From assembly GCA_947450325.1 (NCBI GenBank), contig CANFUT010000014.1:1-64000 (forward strand): a stretch of DNA of 64,000 nucleotides, read 5' to 3'. Source of the stretch: Flavobacteriia bacterium (lineage in GTDB: Bacteria > Bacteroidota > Bacteroidia > Flavobacteriales_D > Crocinitomicaceae). Below, in pieces: positions 37,581-46,638 of this stretch. The translations under genes were made by a program, and so were the position numbers. Every line of letters starts with the position of its first letter. Position 1 is the stretch's first letter. The notes under the pieces were generated by a model. It had not been told where the DNA came from and searched no databases. It saw nothing but the letters and a program-made list of their open reading frames with translations.

Positions 37581-37710
37581 TGATGTGAAAACTTATGTTT
37601 TTCGTTATGATTTCAAAAAAAATACTTGAAACCAAGTTGCATTCAATTTTTTTAATAAATTTATGGTATGTAGATAAGTTATAGCCAATAATCTATACTC
37701 GAATTAAACA

Positions 37711-38247
37711 TTGGAAATACCAACTAAAATGAAATCAACAATAGTTGAAACACAAAATATATTAATCATAACAACTCCTAAAAGAAAAAGTTGGATTCTA
37801 ATTATCGTATTGTCTTTATATTTAATTCAAAGTTTATATGGACTAATAAGAGGACTTTTTTTTGAAAAAGATTTGATTCCATTTGAGTTAACTATTATCT
37901 TAATCGTATGCCTAATTATTAGCTTTTTTGCAACCAAATGGATTTTATGGCAATTAAAGGGGATTAAATTTATTGAAATTGATTCCAAGAAATTAACCTT
38001 TAAAAGATTGTCCCCTTTGAGATCAAAAATAACAGAATATGCTGTTAAGGATATCAAATCAGTAAATATTAAAGATGATTCTGTAGCAACAGGACCGACC
38101 GCAATGCTTCAACTGTTAAGCATCAAAGATCCAATTAATATCACTTTTAAATATGGAAATGATACAATTAAAACTATTGGTGGTTTTGATTTTGTCGAAG
38201 CATTGGAAATTCAAGAATTAATCAAAAGAAAAATGGAACTAAAATAA
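37711..38247 (+). CDS. Small two-helix membrane protein, PH/YcxB-like
   Basis: This 178-aa protein has two membrane helices (about 28-48 and 62-84) followed by a cytoplasmic beta-domain (FIEIDSKKLTFKRLSPLRSK, TEYAVKDIKSVNIKDD, GGFDFVEALEIQELI) that resembles bacterial PH/YcxB-like domains. The start is taken as TTG 37711, not ATG 37729, because a second truncated copy at 39738 has an ATG at the equivalent position and the same ME-x4-M-x-STIVET layout. Its function is unknown. A tail element related to that of the next gene follows the stop. Confidence 0.6.
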   Translation: MEIPTKMKSTIVETQNILIITTPKRKSWILIIVLSLYLIQSLYGLIRGLFFEKDLIPFELTIILIVCLIISFFATKWILWQLKGIKFIEIDSKKLTFKRLSPLRSKITEYAVKDIKSVNIKDDSVATGPTAMLQLLSIKDPINITFKYGNDTIKTIGGFDFVEALEIQELIKRKMELK

Positions 38248-38251
38248 GCAC

Positions 38252-38301
38252 TGGCTATAGCACGGTTCTAGCTGCATGCCAAAGTTCTTTCTTCGAAAAA
38301 C
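38252..38301 (+). repeat. Gene-tail element, copy A
   Basis: This approximately 50-bp stretch begins TGGCTATA, 4 bp after a stop codon, and ends CGAAAAAC. The first 15 bases and the last 8 match copy B at 38959-39009; the middle is divergent but contains GC-rich short inverted arms in both. Confidence 0.55.
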
Positions 38302-38429
38302 AGTTTTTGAAAAGAAAATTATTTAACTTCGAGTTTAGGTTTACTCTAAAAAGTTGGGCACGCTGCCAGGCCTGATAACGTTTTAGCAAATTTTGGATTT
38401 ATACTGTAAAAAAAATATCAGAATAAACT

Positions 38430-38954
38430 ATGAATGAAATAATACTAACATGTAATAGTGAAGATTTAAGGGAGATTTTTTTCGGTTCAGGAAATCAAAG
38501 ATATTTTTTTGGACCAGAAACAAAAAGACAATCTCTGTTGATGGTTTTAGCGATTATTTTGTTTCCATTCTTTGCAATCTATTCGATTAATTTAGAAGAC
38601 GATTATATTTTTATATTTGGAAGTATACTTTTCGTACTACCAATTTATGATTTCTGGAGCGTTTCAAAACCAATATTCAGGTGGAAAAAATCGGTGGAAC
38701 AATTTTTAATAAATTCACAGAAGATAAAAGATCTAAGATTCAAGTATAATGAAGAATATTTCATTCATATTCAAGATAAAACAGAAAAGAAAATGAATTG
38801 GACGGAAGTAGTAGATGCAACTATTAATGACAGATTAATAGAAATTCATACAACAGAAAATTTTCTATTACCTAAAAAAGCAATGACCGCCGTCGAATTT
38901 GAAAATTTATCAAAAATAATAATGGACAAAGTGAAAAATGTGATAAAAGAATAA
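38430..38954 (+). CDS. YcxB-like membrane protein
   Basis: This 174-aa protein has two membrane helices (about 36-54 and 60-80). The C-terminal domain, with LRFKYNEEYFIHI, NWTEVVDATINDRLIEIHTTENFLLPKKAM and EFENLSKII, fits the YcxB-like C-terminal family. Its function is unknown. It is structurally similar in layout to the preceding gene, though not an obvious duplicate. A tail element follows 4 bp after the stop. Confidence 0.6.
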   Translation: MNEIILTCNSEDLREIFFGSGNQRYFFGPETKRQSLLMVLAIILFPFFAIYSINLEDDYIFIFGSILFVLPIYDFWSVSKPIFRWKKSVEQFLINSQKIKDLRFKYNEEYFIHIQDKTEKKMNWTEVVDATINDRLIEIHTTENFLLPKKAMTAVEFENLSKIIMDKVKNVIKE

Positions 38955-38958
38955 AATC

Positions 38959-39009
38959 TGGCTATAACACACGTCTGGCAAAAGAGCCGAAATCTGAGTA
39001 ACGAAAAAC
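38959..39009 (+). repeat. Gene-tail element, copy B
   Basis: This is a 51-bp stretch related to 38252-38301: it starts TGGCTATAACAC and ends CGAAAAAC, and again begins 4 bp after a stop codon. Confidence 0.55.
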
Positions 39010-39095
39010 TATAAAGTATAAAATTTGCGATTAATGACCGCAAATAATATTAATTTTAAAAAGCGACTTCTTCGCCAATCCCGAACGTTTTGTCC

Positions 39096-39130
39096 AAAAA
39101 AAGCATGGTATTTCATCATGCTTTTTTTTT
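39096..39130 (+). terminator. Strong terminator
   Basis: AAAAGCATG and CATGCTTTT form a 9-bp stem with a TTTTTTTTT tail. It separates the YcxB-like gene from the VOC gene. Confidence 0.88.
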
Positions 39131-39253
39131 TATATTTTTATCCAATCAGCAACGAGCACACCAAAGTTTTTAAAAGATATTCAAAATTTTAGTCTTTTTT
39201 TTCCGTTTGGTTATTTGACGGAAAATATTAAAACAAATCAAACATAAAAAAAC

Positions 39254-39631
39254 ATGGAACAAACATCAATTTTAGGTTTAAGAACCACCATTTACAAAGT
39301 TAGCGACATTCAAAAGGCAAGAGATTGGTATGCAATGGCATTTGAAACAAAAGCATATTTTGACGAGCCATATTATGTTGGATTTAATATCGGCGGCTAT
39401 GAATTGGGACTTCAACCTGACGAGGGAATCAAAGGCGAAAAAATAGAAAGTGTTGTTTCATATTGGGGAGTTGAGAAAATCCAAGACGTTTATGATCGAC
39501 TTATTTCATTAGGAGCAACAGAAAACGAAAAACCATACAATGTAGGTGGCGAAATGATGACTGCTACGGTAAAAGATCCATTTGGTAATGTAATCGGACT
39601 TATTTATAATCCGTATTTTAAGCTAGGATAA
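39254..39631 (+). CDS. VOC (glyoxalase/bleomycin-resistance) family protein
   Basis: This 125-aa protein is a single VOC domain: TTIYKVSDIQKARDWYAMAF opens the first beta-alpha-beta-beta-beta module, YELGLQPDEG and VKDPFGNVIGLIYNP close the two halves. The domain binds a metal and acts in varied small-molecule detoxification reactions; the substrate cannot be told. It is preceded by a strong terminator, so it has its own promoter. Confidence 0.85.
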   Translation: MEQTSILGLRTTIYKVSDIQKARDWYAMAFETKAYFDEPYYVGFNIGGYELGLQPDEGIKGEKIESVVSYWGVEKIQDVYDRLISLGATENEKPYNVGGEMMTATVKDPFGNVIGLIYNPYFKLG

Positions 39632-39737
39632 ATTTGAAAAACACTGCTTTATCTTTATACGAAGATTCATTGTTGAAACCACAACTTTGTTTATCACGGG
39701 AACATACCAGTCAATTTTAATATGAAAGTTAAACAAA

Positions 39738-39827
39738 ATGGAAGAATTTAAAAAGATGACTTCAACAATTGTGGAGACAGCATCGGGATTTACTATTTCA
39801 ACTCCGAAACGTAAAAGTGGGTATTAA
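39738..39827 (+). pseudogene. Truncated second copy of the 37711 gene start
   Basis: The frame from ATG 39738 reads MEEFKKMTSTIVET, then STPKRKSG, then a stop. The intact gene at 37711 reads MEIPTKMKSTIVET, then TTPKRKSW. About 27 codons align with gapless spacing before the homology ends at the stop. The remaining 150 codons are absent, and an unrelated secreted-protein gene begins 31 bp on. It is a decayed or recombined paralog. Confidence 0.75.
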
Positions 39828-39858
39828 TATTTTTTTATCATCAATCACGATTCAATTT

Positions 39859-41175
39859 ATGAATGGAATTGTTCAATCCTTATTTTTTTCCTTAATTGCG
39901 CTAACATCAATAGCACAAAGTAATGTTGCCAATAAAAGCAATGATTCCGTTATTTACTATAAACAAGACCAACCTGCTTATTATTTTGATTTAGCGGGCA
40001 AAAATCAAAGGCTCGTTTTTGATTCTGCTATTTATGACAATAGTCGTCCAATTACTGTATTCATTAAAAATAATACGCCCAATTTAGTGCAGATCTATCC
40101 GCGATTTCATTCAAATACCTTTTGGAAGCTTGATAATAAACAATATTTAGAGCCCAATGCTTATTTTAAAGCTCAACTGATTATAAGTGATACTAAAAAA
40201 TTTGAAAGAATTGGTCCATTTATAGGTTTTTTAAAAATTGAATATTGGGATGCTCCAAATTCAAAGCGCAAGAAGTTCGAATTGAATTTAAAAGGCACCG
40301 TTGGCTTAGGTTCTCTTCCTCCATTTAAAAATAAAACTTTGGACGAGAAATCGACACCCAACGCCGAGACTTTGCCTTTACCAATTCCAAGCATAAAAAC
40401 GGATAAAATCGACACATTATCTAATCTCGGTTCCGGCAAAGAAGATTTAGGACGAAATAAGGGTAAAAACCTCACTTATACTTTTCAAACATTAAATAGT
40501 CAATATTTGACCGAATTTACTTTCAGGCGTTTTGCAGAAACGAGTAATCTAAAATACCATGACAGCATTTTTGTGATAGAATTCAACAGAATCAAAAATG
40601 AGCAAAAACAAGGTGTTTGGTTAGTAAGCAATTTATCGATGGAAGAATTCGTCAATGAACTTAAACGTTTTGAAAAGCTTGCGCTAGGAAAGCCAAGTAT
40701 GGCTAATCGTGAATTCATTTTTCAATATCCTTGGGAAATTTATCAGGACGGGAAATTAAAAGAAAAGCAGTATTACTCTAAATTCGGTGACATTATTAAG
40801 CTAATCAACTACCAAGGAAATGATACCATAGTAACAAATTATGAAAATAAATTATTGATTGATTCCAATCTAGTTAATCTAGAAACGCCACAAGTGATTT
40901 ACCACAATGACACAATCACTTATTTTGATCGAAGAAATTACCATACTGTTTTAGTCTATGAAAACGCAGCGTTGAAACAAAAGACCTCACCAATTTTGCA
41001 AACAATACAATATCATTCGGAATTTCCTGCTTCAAGCGGCATAGAAGATATTTGGATCCCATTTACCATTGAAAAAGGAGAATTTAGAGACCTAAAATTG
41101 TACTTTGGAACGATAGAATATTATGACAAAAATGCGAAGCTGATTAGAATAGCCAACGTTGTTAATGCAAAATAA
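39859..41175 (+). CDS. Secreted protein of unknown function
   Basis: This 438-aa protein is counted from the ATG at 39859, which opens a good signal peptide (MNGIVQSLFFSLIALTSIAQ). The longer in-frame start at 39769 overlaps the truncated paralog and adds 30 implausible residues. Residues about 35-150 look like an Ig/ASH-type beta-domain (FDSAIYDNSRPITVFIKNNTPNLVQI). The C-terminal half is beta-rich and of unknown type. No sorting domain or lipobox is present. It may be periplasmic. Confidence 0.6.
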   Translation: MNGIVQSLFFSLIALTSIAQSNVANKSNDSVIYYKQDQPAYYFDLAGKNQRLVFDSAIYDNSRPITVFIKNNTPNLVQIYPRFHSNTFWKLDNKQYLEPNAYFKAQLIISDTKKFERIGPFIGFLKIEYWDAPNSKRKKFELNLKGTVGLGSLPPFKNKTLDEKSTPNAETLPLPIPSIKTDKIDTLSNLGSGKEDLGRNKGKNLTYTFQTLNSQYLTEFTFRRFAETSNLKYHDSIFVIEFNRIKNEQKQGVWLVSNLSMEEFVNELKRFEKLALGKPSMANREFIFQYPWEIYQDGKLKEKQYYSKFGDIIKLINYQGNDTIVTNYENKLLIDSNLVNLETPQVIYHNDTITYFDRRNYHTVLVYENAALKQKTSPILQTIQYHSEFPASSGIEDIWIPFTIEKGEFRDLKLYFGTIEYYDKNAKLIRIANVVNAK

Positions 41176-41315
41176 ATTTAATCAAACTTTTTATTCGTAA
41201 ACTTGCTGAACAACAAAAGATGGCTGACAGGCGATCGTTACTAATTTGGTAATTAAGGTCATTTCACCACTTGTTGTTTATGGCAGATTTATTTTTTAAT
41301 ACTCAAAATACCACT

Positions 41316-42332
41316 ATGGAAATTGGAATAGATAGTTTTGCAGCGAATCCAATTGAAAGTAATATTTCACCTGCTCAGGCAATGGCTGAACTGATAGAAC
41401 GCATCGTACTTGCTGATGAGGTAGGTTTGGATGTTTTTGGAATTGGGGAACATCATCGGAAAGAATTTCTTGACTCCGCTCCAATCATGATTTTGGCTGC
41501 TGCTGCTGCAAGAACGAATCGTATTCGATTGACAAGCGCTGTTACCGTGCTAAGTGCCAGTGATCCAGTGAGGGTTTTTCAGAACTTTGCGACGCTCGAT
41601 CTCATTTCAAATGGGCGAGTGGAAATTGTTGCAGGAAGAGGCTCTTTCACAGAAGCTTTTGCTCTTTTTGGTTTAAGTTTGAGTGATTATGATGCACTTT
41701 TCTCAGAAAATTTAAACTTACTGCTGAAGATTAGGGAAAATGAAGTCATAAATTGGAGTGGGAAGTTTCGTCCAGCTTTAATAAATCAAGCAATTTATCC
41801 ACGGCCATTGCAAAAAGAAATTCCAATTTGGTTAGGTGTTGGCGGAACGCCTGCTTCTTTTGAACGCGCGGGTAGACTCGGTTTACCATTAATGGTAGCT
41901 GTGATCGGAGGTGAAACACATCGCTTTAGACCGTTGATTGATTTGTACAAAAATGCAGGGAAAGCTGCAGGATTTTCCGATGATCGATTAAAAGTAGGTT
42001 TACATTCCTTAGGTTATGTTGCATCGAGTAATAAAGAAGCCGTAGAAGATTATTATCCTGGATACGCAGAAATGTTCACTCGAATTGGAAAGGAAAGAGG
42101 TTTCCCTCCTGTATCAATGGAAAGATTCAATGCCCAAAATGGACCAACTGGTGCCTTGCTAGTTGGAAATCCTGAAGAAGTTGCTGAAAAAATATTGAGG
42201 CACAGCGAAAGCTTAGGTGGAATTTCACGCTTCACCTTTCAAATGGATGCAGGTCTGACACACAAAAAACTCATGAAATCAATTGAGTTGATTGGAAAAG
42301 TGGTGTCGCCGATGGTTGAGAAAGGTATTTAG
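41316..42332 (+). CDS. LLM-class flavin-dependent oxidoreductase
   Basis: This 338-aa protein is counted from the ATG at 41316; earlier in-frame starts at 41271 (TTG) and 41280 (ATG) only add a non-conserved tail. It is a luciferase-like TIM-barrel monooxygenase: EVGLDVFGIGEHHRKEF, AARTNRIRLTSAVTVLS, DPVRVFQNFATLDLISNGR and EIVAGRGSF are typical of the F420-independent, FMN-using Bacteroidetes/Firmicutes branch. The substrate is unknown. Confidence 0.9.
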   Translation: MEIGIDSFAANPIESNISPAQAMAELIERIVLADEVGLDVFGIGEHHRKEFLDSAPIMILAAAAARTNRIRLTSAVTVLSASDPVRVFQNFATLDLISNGRVEIVAGRGSFTEAFALFGLSLSDYDALFSENLNLLLKIRENEVINWSGKFRPALINQAIYPRPLQKEIPIWLGVGGTPASFERAGRLGLPLMVAVIGGETHRFRPLIDLYKNAGKAAGFSDDRLKVGLHSLGYVASSNKEAVEDYYPGYAEMFTRIGKERGFPPVSMERFNAQNGPTGALLVGNPEEVAEKILRHSESLGGISRFTFQMDAGLTHKKLMKSIELIGKVVSPMVEKGI

Positions 42333-42356
42333 CGCAGTTTTTTAAAAGAAAATTAG

Positions 42357-42851
42357 ATGTATCCAATCAAAACTGATTTACTCCAATTTGAAACTCAACT
42401 TTCTGAAAAAGAAGTAGAAGGTTTTTTGAAAAATCAAATAAATAATAAAAGTTATTTTCAAACAACGAATAATTTTGAGTTTTATGGACAAGTCAATAAA
42501 AATTGCGCCAAATTTGAATTAGGACTATCTCCAATTAGAAATTCATTTACACCAATAATAATTTTAAATTGGCATCCAATCGAAAGCGGATCTATCATTG
42601 AAAGTCATTTGAGATTGGATAATCGAATTAGTATAACTTGTATGATTCTGCCACTACTAGGTTTAAGTTCATTGTTCGAATATAAAATATTAACTCCCCT
42701 CGTAGCAATAATTATAGGTGTAACAATATTTTTGTTTGGAATAATTAGAATTTTTTATGAGTTGAGTAAAAGTGATTCTCTTGAAAAATTGAAAAACTTA
42801 CTTAAGCAAATTGATAAAATAGCTAAACAAAAACTAACTCAAAAAAAATGA
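42357..42851 (+). CDS. Small membrane protein of unknown function
   Basis: This 164-aa protein has a soluble N-terminal part of about 90 residues (SEKEVEGFLKNQI, FEFYGQVNKNCAKFEL, IILNWHPIESGSII) followed by two membrane helices (about 91-108 and 112-134) and a lysine-rich tail. No family was recognised. Its last bases overlap the next start (ATGA), so it is translated together with the GNAT gene. Confidence 0.6.
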   Translation: MYPIKTDLLQFETQLSEKEVEGFLKNQINNKSYFQTTNNFEFYGQVNKNCAKFELGLSPIRNSFTPIIILNWHPIESGSIIESHLRLDNRISITCMILPLLGLSSLFEYKILTPLVAIIIGVTIFLFGIIRIFYELSKSDSLEKLKNLLKQIDKIAKQKLTQKK

Positions 42852-43375
42852 TTGAAACAAATCGATTAATTATCAGAGAATTGGAGTTTTCAGATGACAA
42901 GGATTTATTTGAAATGGACGTTGATCCTGAGGTACATTTATTTTTAGGAAATAGTCCAGTGAAAGCGCTGTCTGAAATTACTGCTGTTATTAATATGCTG
43001 AAAAAGCAATACGATGAAAATGGAATTGCGCGTTGGGCTGTCGTGGACAAATCAACGAATGAATGTATCGGTTGGTCGGGACTCAAACTTTTTAAGGAAC
43101 GCATAAATAACCATGAAAATTTTTATGAATTGGGTTACAGATTCAAGAAAAAGCACTGGGGAAAAGGTTTCGCGACAGAATCGTCTGAGGCCATTTTGAA
43201 GTATGGTTTTGAAAACCTTCACGTCGATAAAATATTTGCCTACACTGATTCAAAAAATTTGAATTCTAAAAAAGTGCTAAGTAAACTAGGATTTGAAAAT
43301 AAAGGAACTTTTGATTGCGACGGGGAATTTTGCGATTGGTTTGAGTTGGAAAAATCCAATTTTATAGCTAGATAA
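42848..43375 (+). CDS. RimJ/RimL-type GNAT acetyltransferase
   Basis: This 175-aa protein opens IETNRLIIRELEFSDDKDLFEM, the standard start of RimJ/RimL-like GNATs. The acetyl-CoA loop is YRFKKKHWGKGFATESSEAIL, and the late strand NLNSKKVLSKLGFENKG matches the family. It acetylates a protein N-terminus or small amine; the target is unknown. It is coupled by a 4-bp overlap to the membrane-protein gene upstream. Confidence 0.9.
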   Translation: MIETNRLIIRELEFSDDKDLFEMDVDPEVHLFLGNSPVKALSEITAVINMLKKQYDENGIARWAVVDKSTNECIGWSGLKLFKERINNHENFYELGYRFKKKHWGKGFATESSEAILKYGFENLHVDKIFAYTDSKNLNSKKVLSKLGFENKGTFDCDGEFCDWFELEKSNFIAR

Positions 43376-43460
43376 ATTGGATGAAAGATTGACTAGAAAA
43401 TTTTGGGAAATCGCCGATGAATTGGAAGAAAAAATTCGAGAACATATAAATTTAAAAAAA

Positions 43461-43928
43461 ATGAACGTTATCAGAGAAATACAACCAAAAGATTTAAAAA
43501 GGCTCAAGGAAGTGATCGACTCAACAGGTCTTTTTCCTTCAGAACTTTTGGATGAAATGACCAATGACTTTTTCACGAATCAAAATACGTCGGACATTTG
43601 GTTAACAAAAGAAATCGATAACAATCCGATCGCGGTCGTGTACTTTGCGCCGGAAAGAATGACAGAGGGAACTTTTAATCTCTATTTAATTGCGATAGAT
43701 CAAAAATTTCAAGGCAAAGGAATTGGTTCTGAAATGATGACATTTGTCGAAAATTTATTGAAAGAAAAAGGGAATAGAATTTTAATCGTTGAAACTTCTT
43801 CTTTACCTGAATTCGAATTGACAAGGAAATTTTATGACAATTTGGGATACACCAGAGAAGCGGTAATCAGAGAGTTTTATCAGGAGGGTGAGGACAAGGT
43901 TGTGTTTTGGAAGAAACTTAACATTTAA
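43461..43928 (+). CDS. GNAT family N-acetyltransferase
   Basis: This 155-aa protein is counted from the ATG at 43461. An in-frame TTG at 43377, just after the previous stop, would add 28 residues rich in charged amino acids, possibly a helix but not part of the fold. The GNAT motif A is AIDQKFQGKGIGSEMMTFVENLL, followed by ILIVETSSLPEFELTRKFYDNLGYTREAVI. The substrate is unknown. Confidence 0.85.
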   Translation: MNVIREIQPKDLKRLKEVIDSTGLFPSELLDEMTNDFFTNQNTSDIWLTKEIDNNPIAVVYFAPERMTEGTFNLYLIAIDQKFQGKGIGSEMMTFVENLLKEKGNRILIVETSSLPEFELTRKFYDNLGYTREAVIREFYQEGEDKVVFWKKLNI

Positions 43929-43933
43929 TCAAA

Positions 43934-44308
43934 ATGAACTTAAATCAAGTCACCATATCATCCTCAAATCTTGAAAAGGCAATTCCTTTTTACCAAACTT
44001 TGGGTTTGAAACTCATTGTGAAATCGCCACAATATGCAAGATTTGTATGTCCTGATGGAAATTCAACGTTTTCCATTCAACAAGTTGAGCAATTTTCAGG
44101 AGGAAATGGAATTCACATTTATTTTGAATGTGACGACCTTGATCAATGGGTTCAAGAATTAACATTGAAAGGAATTCATTTTGATGAAATGCCGAATGAC
44201 AAAGTTTGGTTGTGGCGCGAAGCTCATTTGAAGGACCTTGACGGAAATCATTTGATTTTGTATTATGCAGGAGACAACAGATTAAATCCACCATGGAAAT
44301 TGATTTAA
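43934..44308 (+). CDS. VOC family protein
   Basis: This 124-aa single-domain glyoxalase/dioxygenase-fold protein contains NLEKAIPFYQTLGLKLIVKS, GNGIHIYFECDDLDQWVQEL and the C-terminal metal-site strand AHLKDLDGNHLILYYAG. It starts 5 bp after the GNAT gene and runs 1 bp into the next start, forming a tight group of small genes. Confidence 0.85.
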   Translation: MNLNQVTISSSNLEKAIPFYQTLGLKLIVKSPQYARFVCPDGNSTFSIQQVEQFSGGNGIHIYFECDDLDQWVQELTLKGIHFDEMPNDKVWLWREAHLKDLDGNHLILYYAGDNRLNPPWKLI

Positions 44309-44309
44309 T

Positions 44310-44645
44310 ATGAACAGCAATAATAAATTAACCATCATCTATTCTTTCAAGTTGGTTGAAGGAAAAGAAGAAGATTTCATTCGATATTGGACAGCACTCA
44401 CTCAAATGATTTATGAATTTGAAGGAAGTTATGGTTCCAGGCTTCACAAAGTAAACGAATGCTTGTACATCGGGTATGCCCAATGGCCAAGTAAAGAAAT
44501 TTATGATAAATCGGGAAATAATCTTCCAGAAACATCCACTGTTTTAAGACAAAAAATGCGTGAGTGTTGCGCAGAAATAAAGTCAGAATTCGAAATGGTT
44601 TTGGTGCAGGATTTATTGAAGGATAAAAAATACTTGGATGATTGA
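44310..44645 (+). CDS. Antibiotic biosynthesis monooxygenase (ABM)-like protein
   Basis: This 111-aa protein shows the dimeric ferredoxin-like ABM pattern: TIIYSFKLVEGKEEDFIRYWTALTQM, then EGSYGSRLHKVNECLYIGYAQWPSKEIYD. Such proteins can be cofactor-free monooxygenases, heme-degrading proteins or just ligand-binding folds. It follows the VOC gene after 1 bp. Confidence 0.7.
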   Translation: MNSNNKLTIIYSFKLVEGKEEDFIRYWTALTQMIYEFEGSYGSRLHKVNECLYIGYAQWPSKEIYDKSGNNLPETSTVLRQKMRECCAEIKSEFEMVLVQDLLKDKKYLDD

Positions 44646-44715
44646 AACTAAGAAAACCTTATTTTAGTCGTCTTACCGTTCGTTAATACAAAAACAATCA
44701 GAATTAATACTATTT

Positions 44716-45159
44716 ATGAAGTTTAAACAGATTTTCTGGGCTCTTTTCCTACTCAATTTAATTCTCGCAATTATTTTCATTAATATTCTGCCATTTAAGT
44801 CAAATGGCGACAAAACAGGGTACATGTTGTCCATCAATGTGCTATATCTTTTTACTTATGGCGTTTTTGTTTTGTACTCCCGATTGGCCATTGCCATTGT
44901 CCAGCGAAATGGATTGAAAAAGCGAGAACATTCTGGAATTATAATGGTAAAAATTGTACTTCATACAACTCCATTGTTGGCATTTTACGCAGCACTAAAT
45001 ATTTTAATTTTCACTTTACCAAATGCGATTGCAGACAATGATTACATGAGATTAAATAGCATTAGCATGTTGCTGGGACTAATCTTGGGAGGCACGCAAT
45101 CATTGTTCGAAATTCGAAAAATGAATAAAAAACAGGAAAATGAAAAAGGAAATAATTAG
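44716..45159 (+). CDS. Four-helix membrane protein of unknown function
   Basis: This 147-aa protein has four hydrophobic segments (about 5-25, 36-58, 75-97 and 110-128) and a lysine/glutamate-rich tail. No family was recognised. It is preceded by 70 bp of AT-rich DNA, so it may start a new transcript. Confidence 0.55.
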   Translation: MKFKQIFWALFLLNLILAIIFINILPFKSNGDKTGYMLSINVLYLFTYGVFVLYSRLAIAIVQRNGLKKREHSGIIMVKIVLHTTPLLAFYAALNILIFTLPNAIADNDYMRLNSISMLLGLILGGTQSLFEIRKMNKKQENEKGNN

Positions 45160-45204
45160 GATCAAAATTTCCCAAGACAAACCAAATGATTAAATATTTA
45201 TAGG

Positions 45205-46020
45205 ATGAGATTGTTAACCATCTGTATTTTACTTTTTCTTTCGTCCCAATTATTCGGTCAAACGAATAAAAAAGTTACGAAGCACAAAAAGGACGAAATT
45301 ATTCATAAAATTGAGGGAATAAATACTTTGCTAAATTACTATGGTACACTTTCTCCTTTTTCAGAAAATGATGACAGGTTTGAGATGATTGATTCTATCG
45401 GAAACGAAATTACAACTCGACTACTAAATATTTTGAACGACAAGCGAATAGTAAACTACTCAATTGAAACATTATTGAATCAAGAGGAGATTTCAGTCTC
45501 AAAATCAATTGACAACAAAATTTTCTTTTTTTCAATTGACGAAAAAACTGGTGGCTCATATCGAACAAGTAAAACAATCATACATTATCGACTTTTAAAT
45601 GGATCGGTAAAGGCAAATTTTTTCGGAGGAGAAGCGTCTGAAGTGCTTGCAACGTCAACTTACGATCAGGTATTTTTACTCGACAGTATCAATCAACAGT
45701 ATTTTGTCATTGGCGGTGTACCGACTTGCAATACGTGTTTTGTTTCGTCAGCAATAACTATTCAACTCGATTCAAATTCATTTCAAACAGAATTGATTGC
45801 TCAATTTGATGGGCGTTTTGATGATTTGAAAGTTTTTGAATTCGACAGTATTTCCAAGATTTTCACGTATGAATATTTTGCAGCTGACAACGATGATTCG
45901 CTCTATGGAGGAAATAATGAATACATAGGACTGCAACATAAATTTAAAAGTAAATTCAAATTTATCAATGGAGAATTTCTTGAAGTTGAAAAGTGCGAAT
46001 GGCGGGATGAGAAAGAATAG
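45205..46020 (+). CDS. Secreted protein of unknown function
   Basis: This 271-aa protein has a signal peptide (about 1-18, ending LFGQ). The body has a helical part (about 25-90) and a beta-rich part with GSYRTSKTIIHYRLLNGS and a Cys pair in VPTCNTCFVS. No sorting domain or known family was seen. Confidence 0.6.
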   Translation: MRLLTICILLFLSSQLFGQTNKKVTKHKKDEIIHKIEGINTLLNYYGTLSPFSENDDRFEMIDSIGNEITTRLLNILNDKRIVNYSIETLLNQEEISVSKSIDNKIFFFSIDEKTGGSYRTSKTIIHYRLLNGSVKANFFGGEASEVLATSTYDQVFLLDSINQQYFVIGGVPTCNTCFVSSAITIQLDSNSFQTELIAQFDGRFDDLKVFEFDSISKIFTYEYFAADNDDSLYGGNNEYIGLQHKFKSKFKFINGEFLEVEKCEWRDEKE

Positions 46021-46146
46021 TGATTTTTTTGTTTTATTATAAAATTGATCTTACTCACCTAAAATCAATTTTATTTGATAACTTTCTTTCTTTTTAGCAA
46101 CTTTCCGTTAAGTTTGGAACATTAAAATATTTTTAAAATAAAAATT

Positions 46147-46584
46147 ATGGCACTAATAAATCCCTACATCAACTTCAACGGAAATACCGAAGAAGCATTC
46201 AATTTTTACAAATCTGTTTTTGGCGGAGAGTTCGCAACGATTATGCGTTTCAAAGATATGGCTAGCGAAGAATTTCCTGTTGCTGAACATGAAGAAAATA
46301 AAATTATGCACATCGCTTTGCCGATCGGAAAAAATGTTTTAATGGCCAATGATGTTCCAGAGAGAATGGGGCGCACCAATGAAAACGAAAATCGAAGCAA
46401 AATCTCCATCAGTGCAGAAAGTAAAGAAGAAGCAGATAAATTATTCAACGGACTCTCAACAGGCGGACAAATAGAAATGCCCATCGCAGACAGTCCTTGG
46501 GGTTCTTATTTTGGCATGTTTCGAGACAAATATGGAATAGAGTGGATGGTAGATTTTGACCCGAAATATAAAGGTCAAATTTGA
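46147..46584 (+). CDS. PhnB-like VOC family protein
   Basis: This 145-aa protein opens INPYINFNGNTEEAFNFYKSVFGGEF, the signature of PhnB/3-demethylubiquinone-methyltransferase-like VOC proteins. It ends with DSPWGSYFGMFRDKYGIEWMVDF. Despite the family name, no methyltransferase activity is implied. A DoxX-like gene follows after 54 bp. Confidence 0.9.
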   Translation: MALINPYINFNGNTEEAFNFYKSVFGGEFATIMRFKDMASEEFPVAEHEENKIMHIALPIGKNVLMANDVPERMGRTNENENRSKISISAESKEEADKLFNGLSTGGQIEMPIADSPWGSYFGMFRDKYGIEWMVDFDPKYKGQI

Positions 46585-46638
46585 TTTGTATAAGACAATT
46601 TAGTATTATGAAAAATGGAAATAATTAAATAATAAAAC

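Noticed and set aside
37348-37629. 93-codon plus-strand frame across the transporter end and the GC-rich island
   Set aside because: It overlaps the clear YhhQ-type gene in another phase and reads into a GC-rich repeat; its composition is not protein-like.
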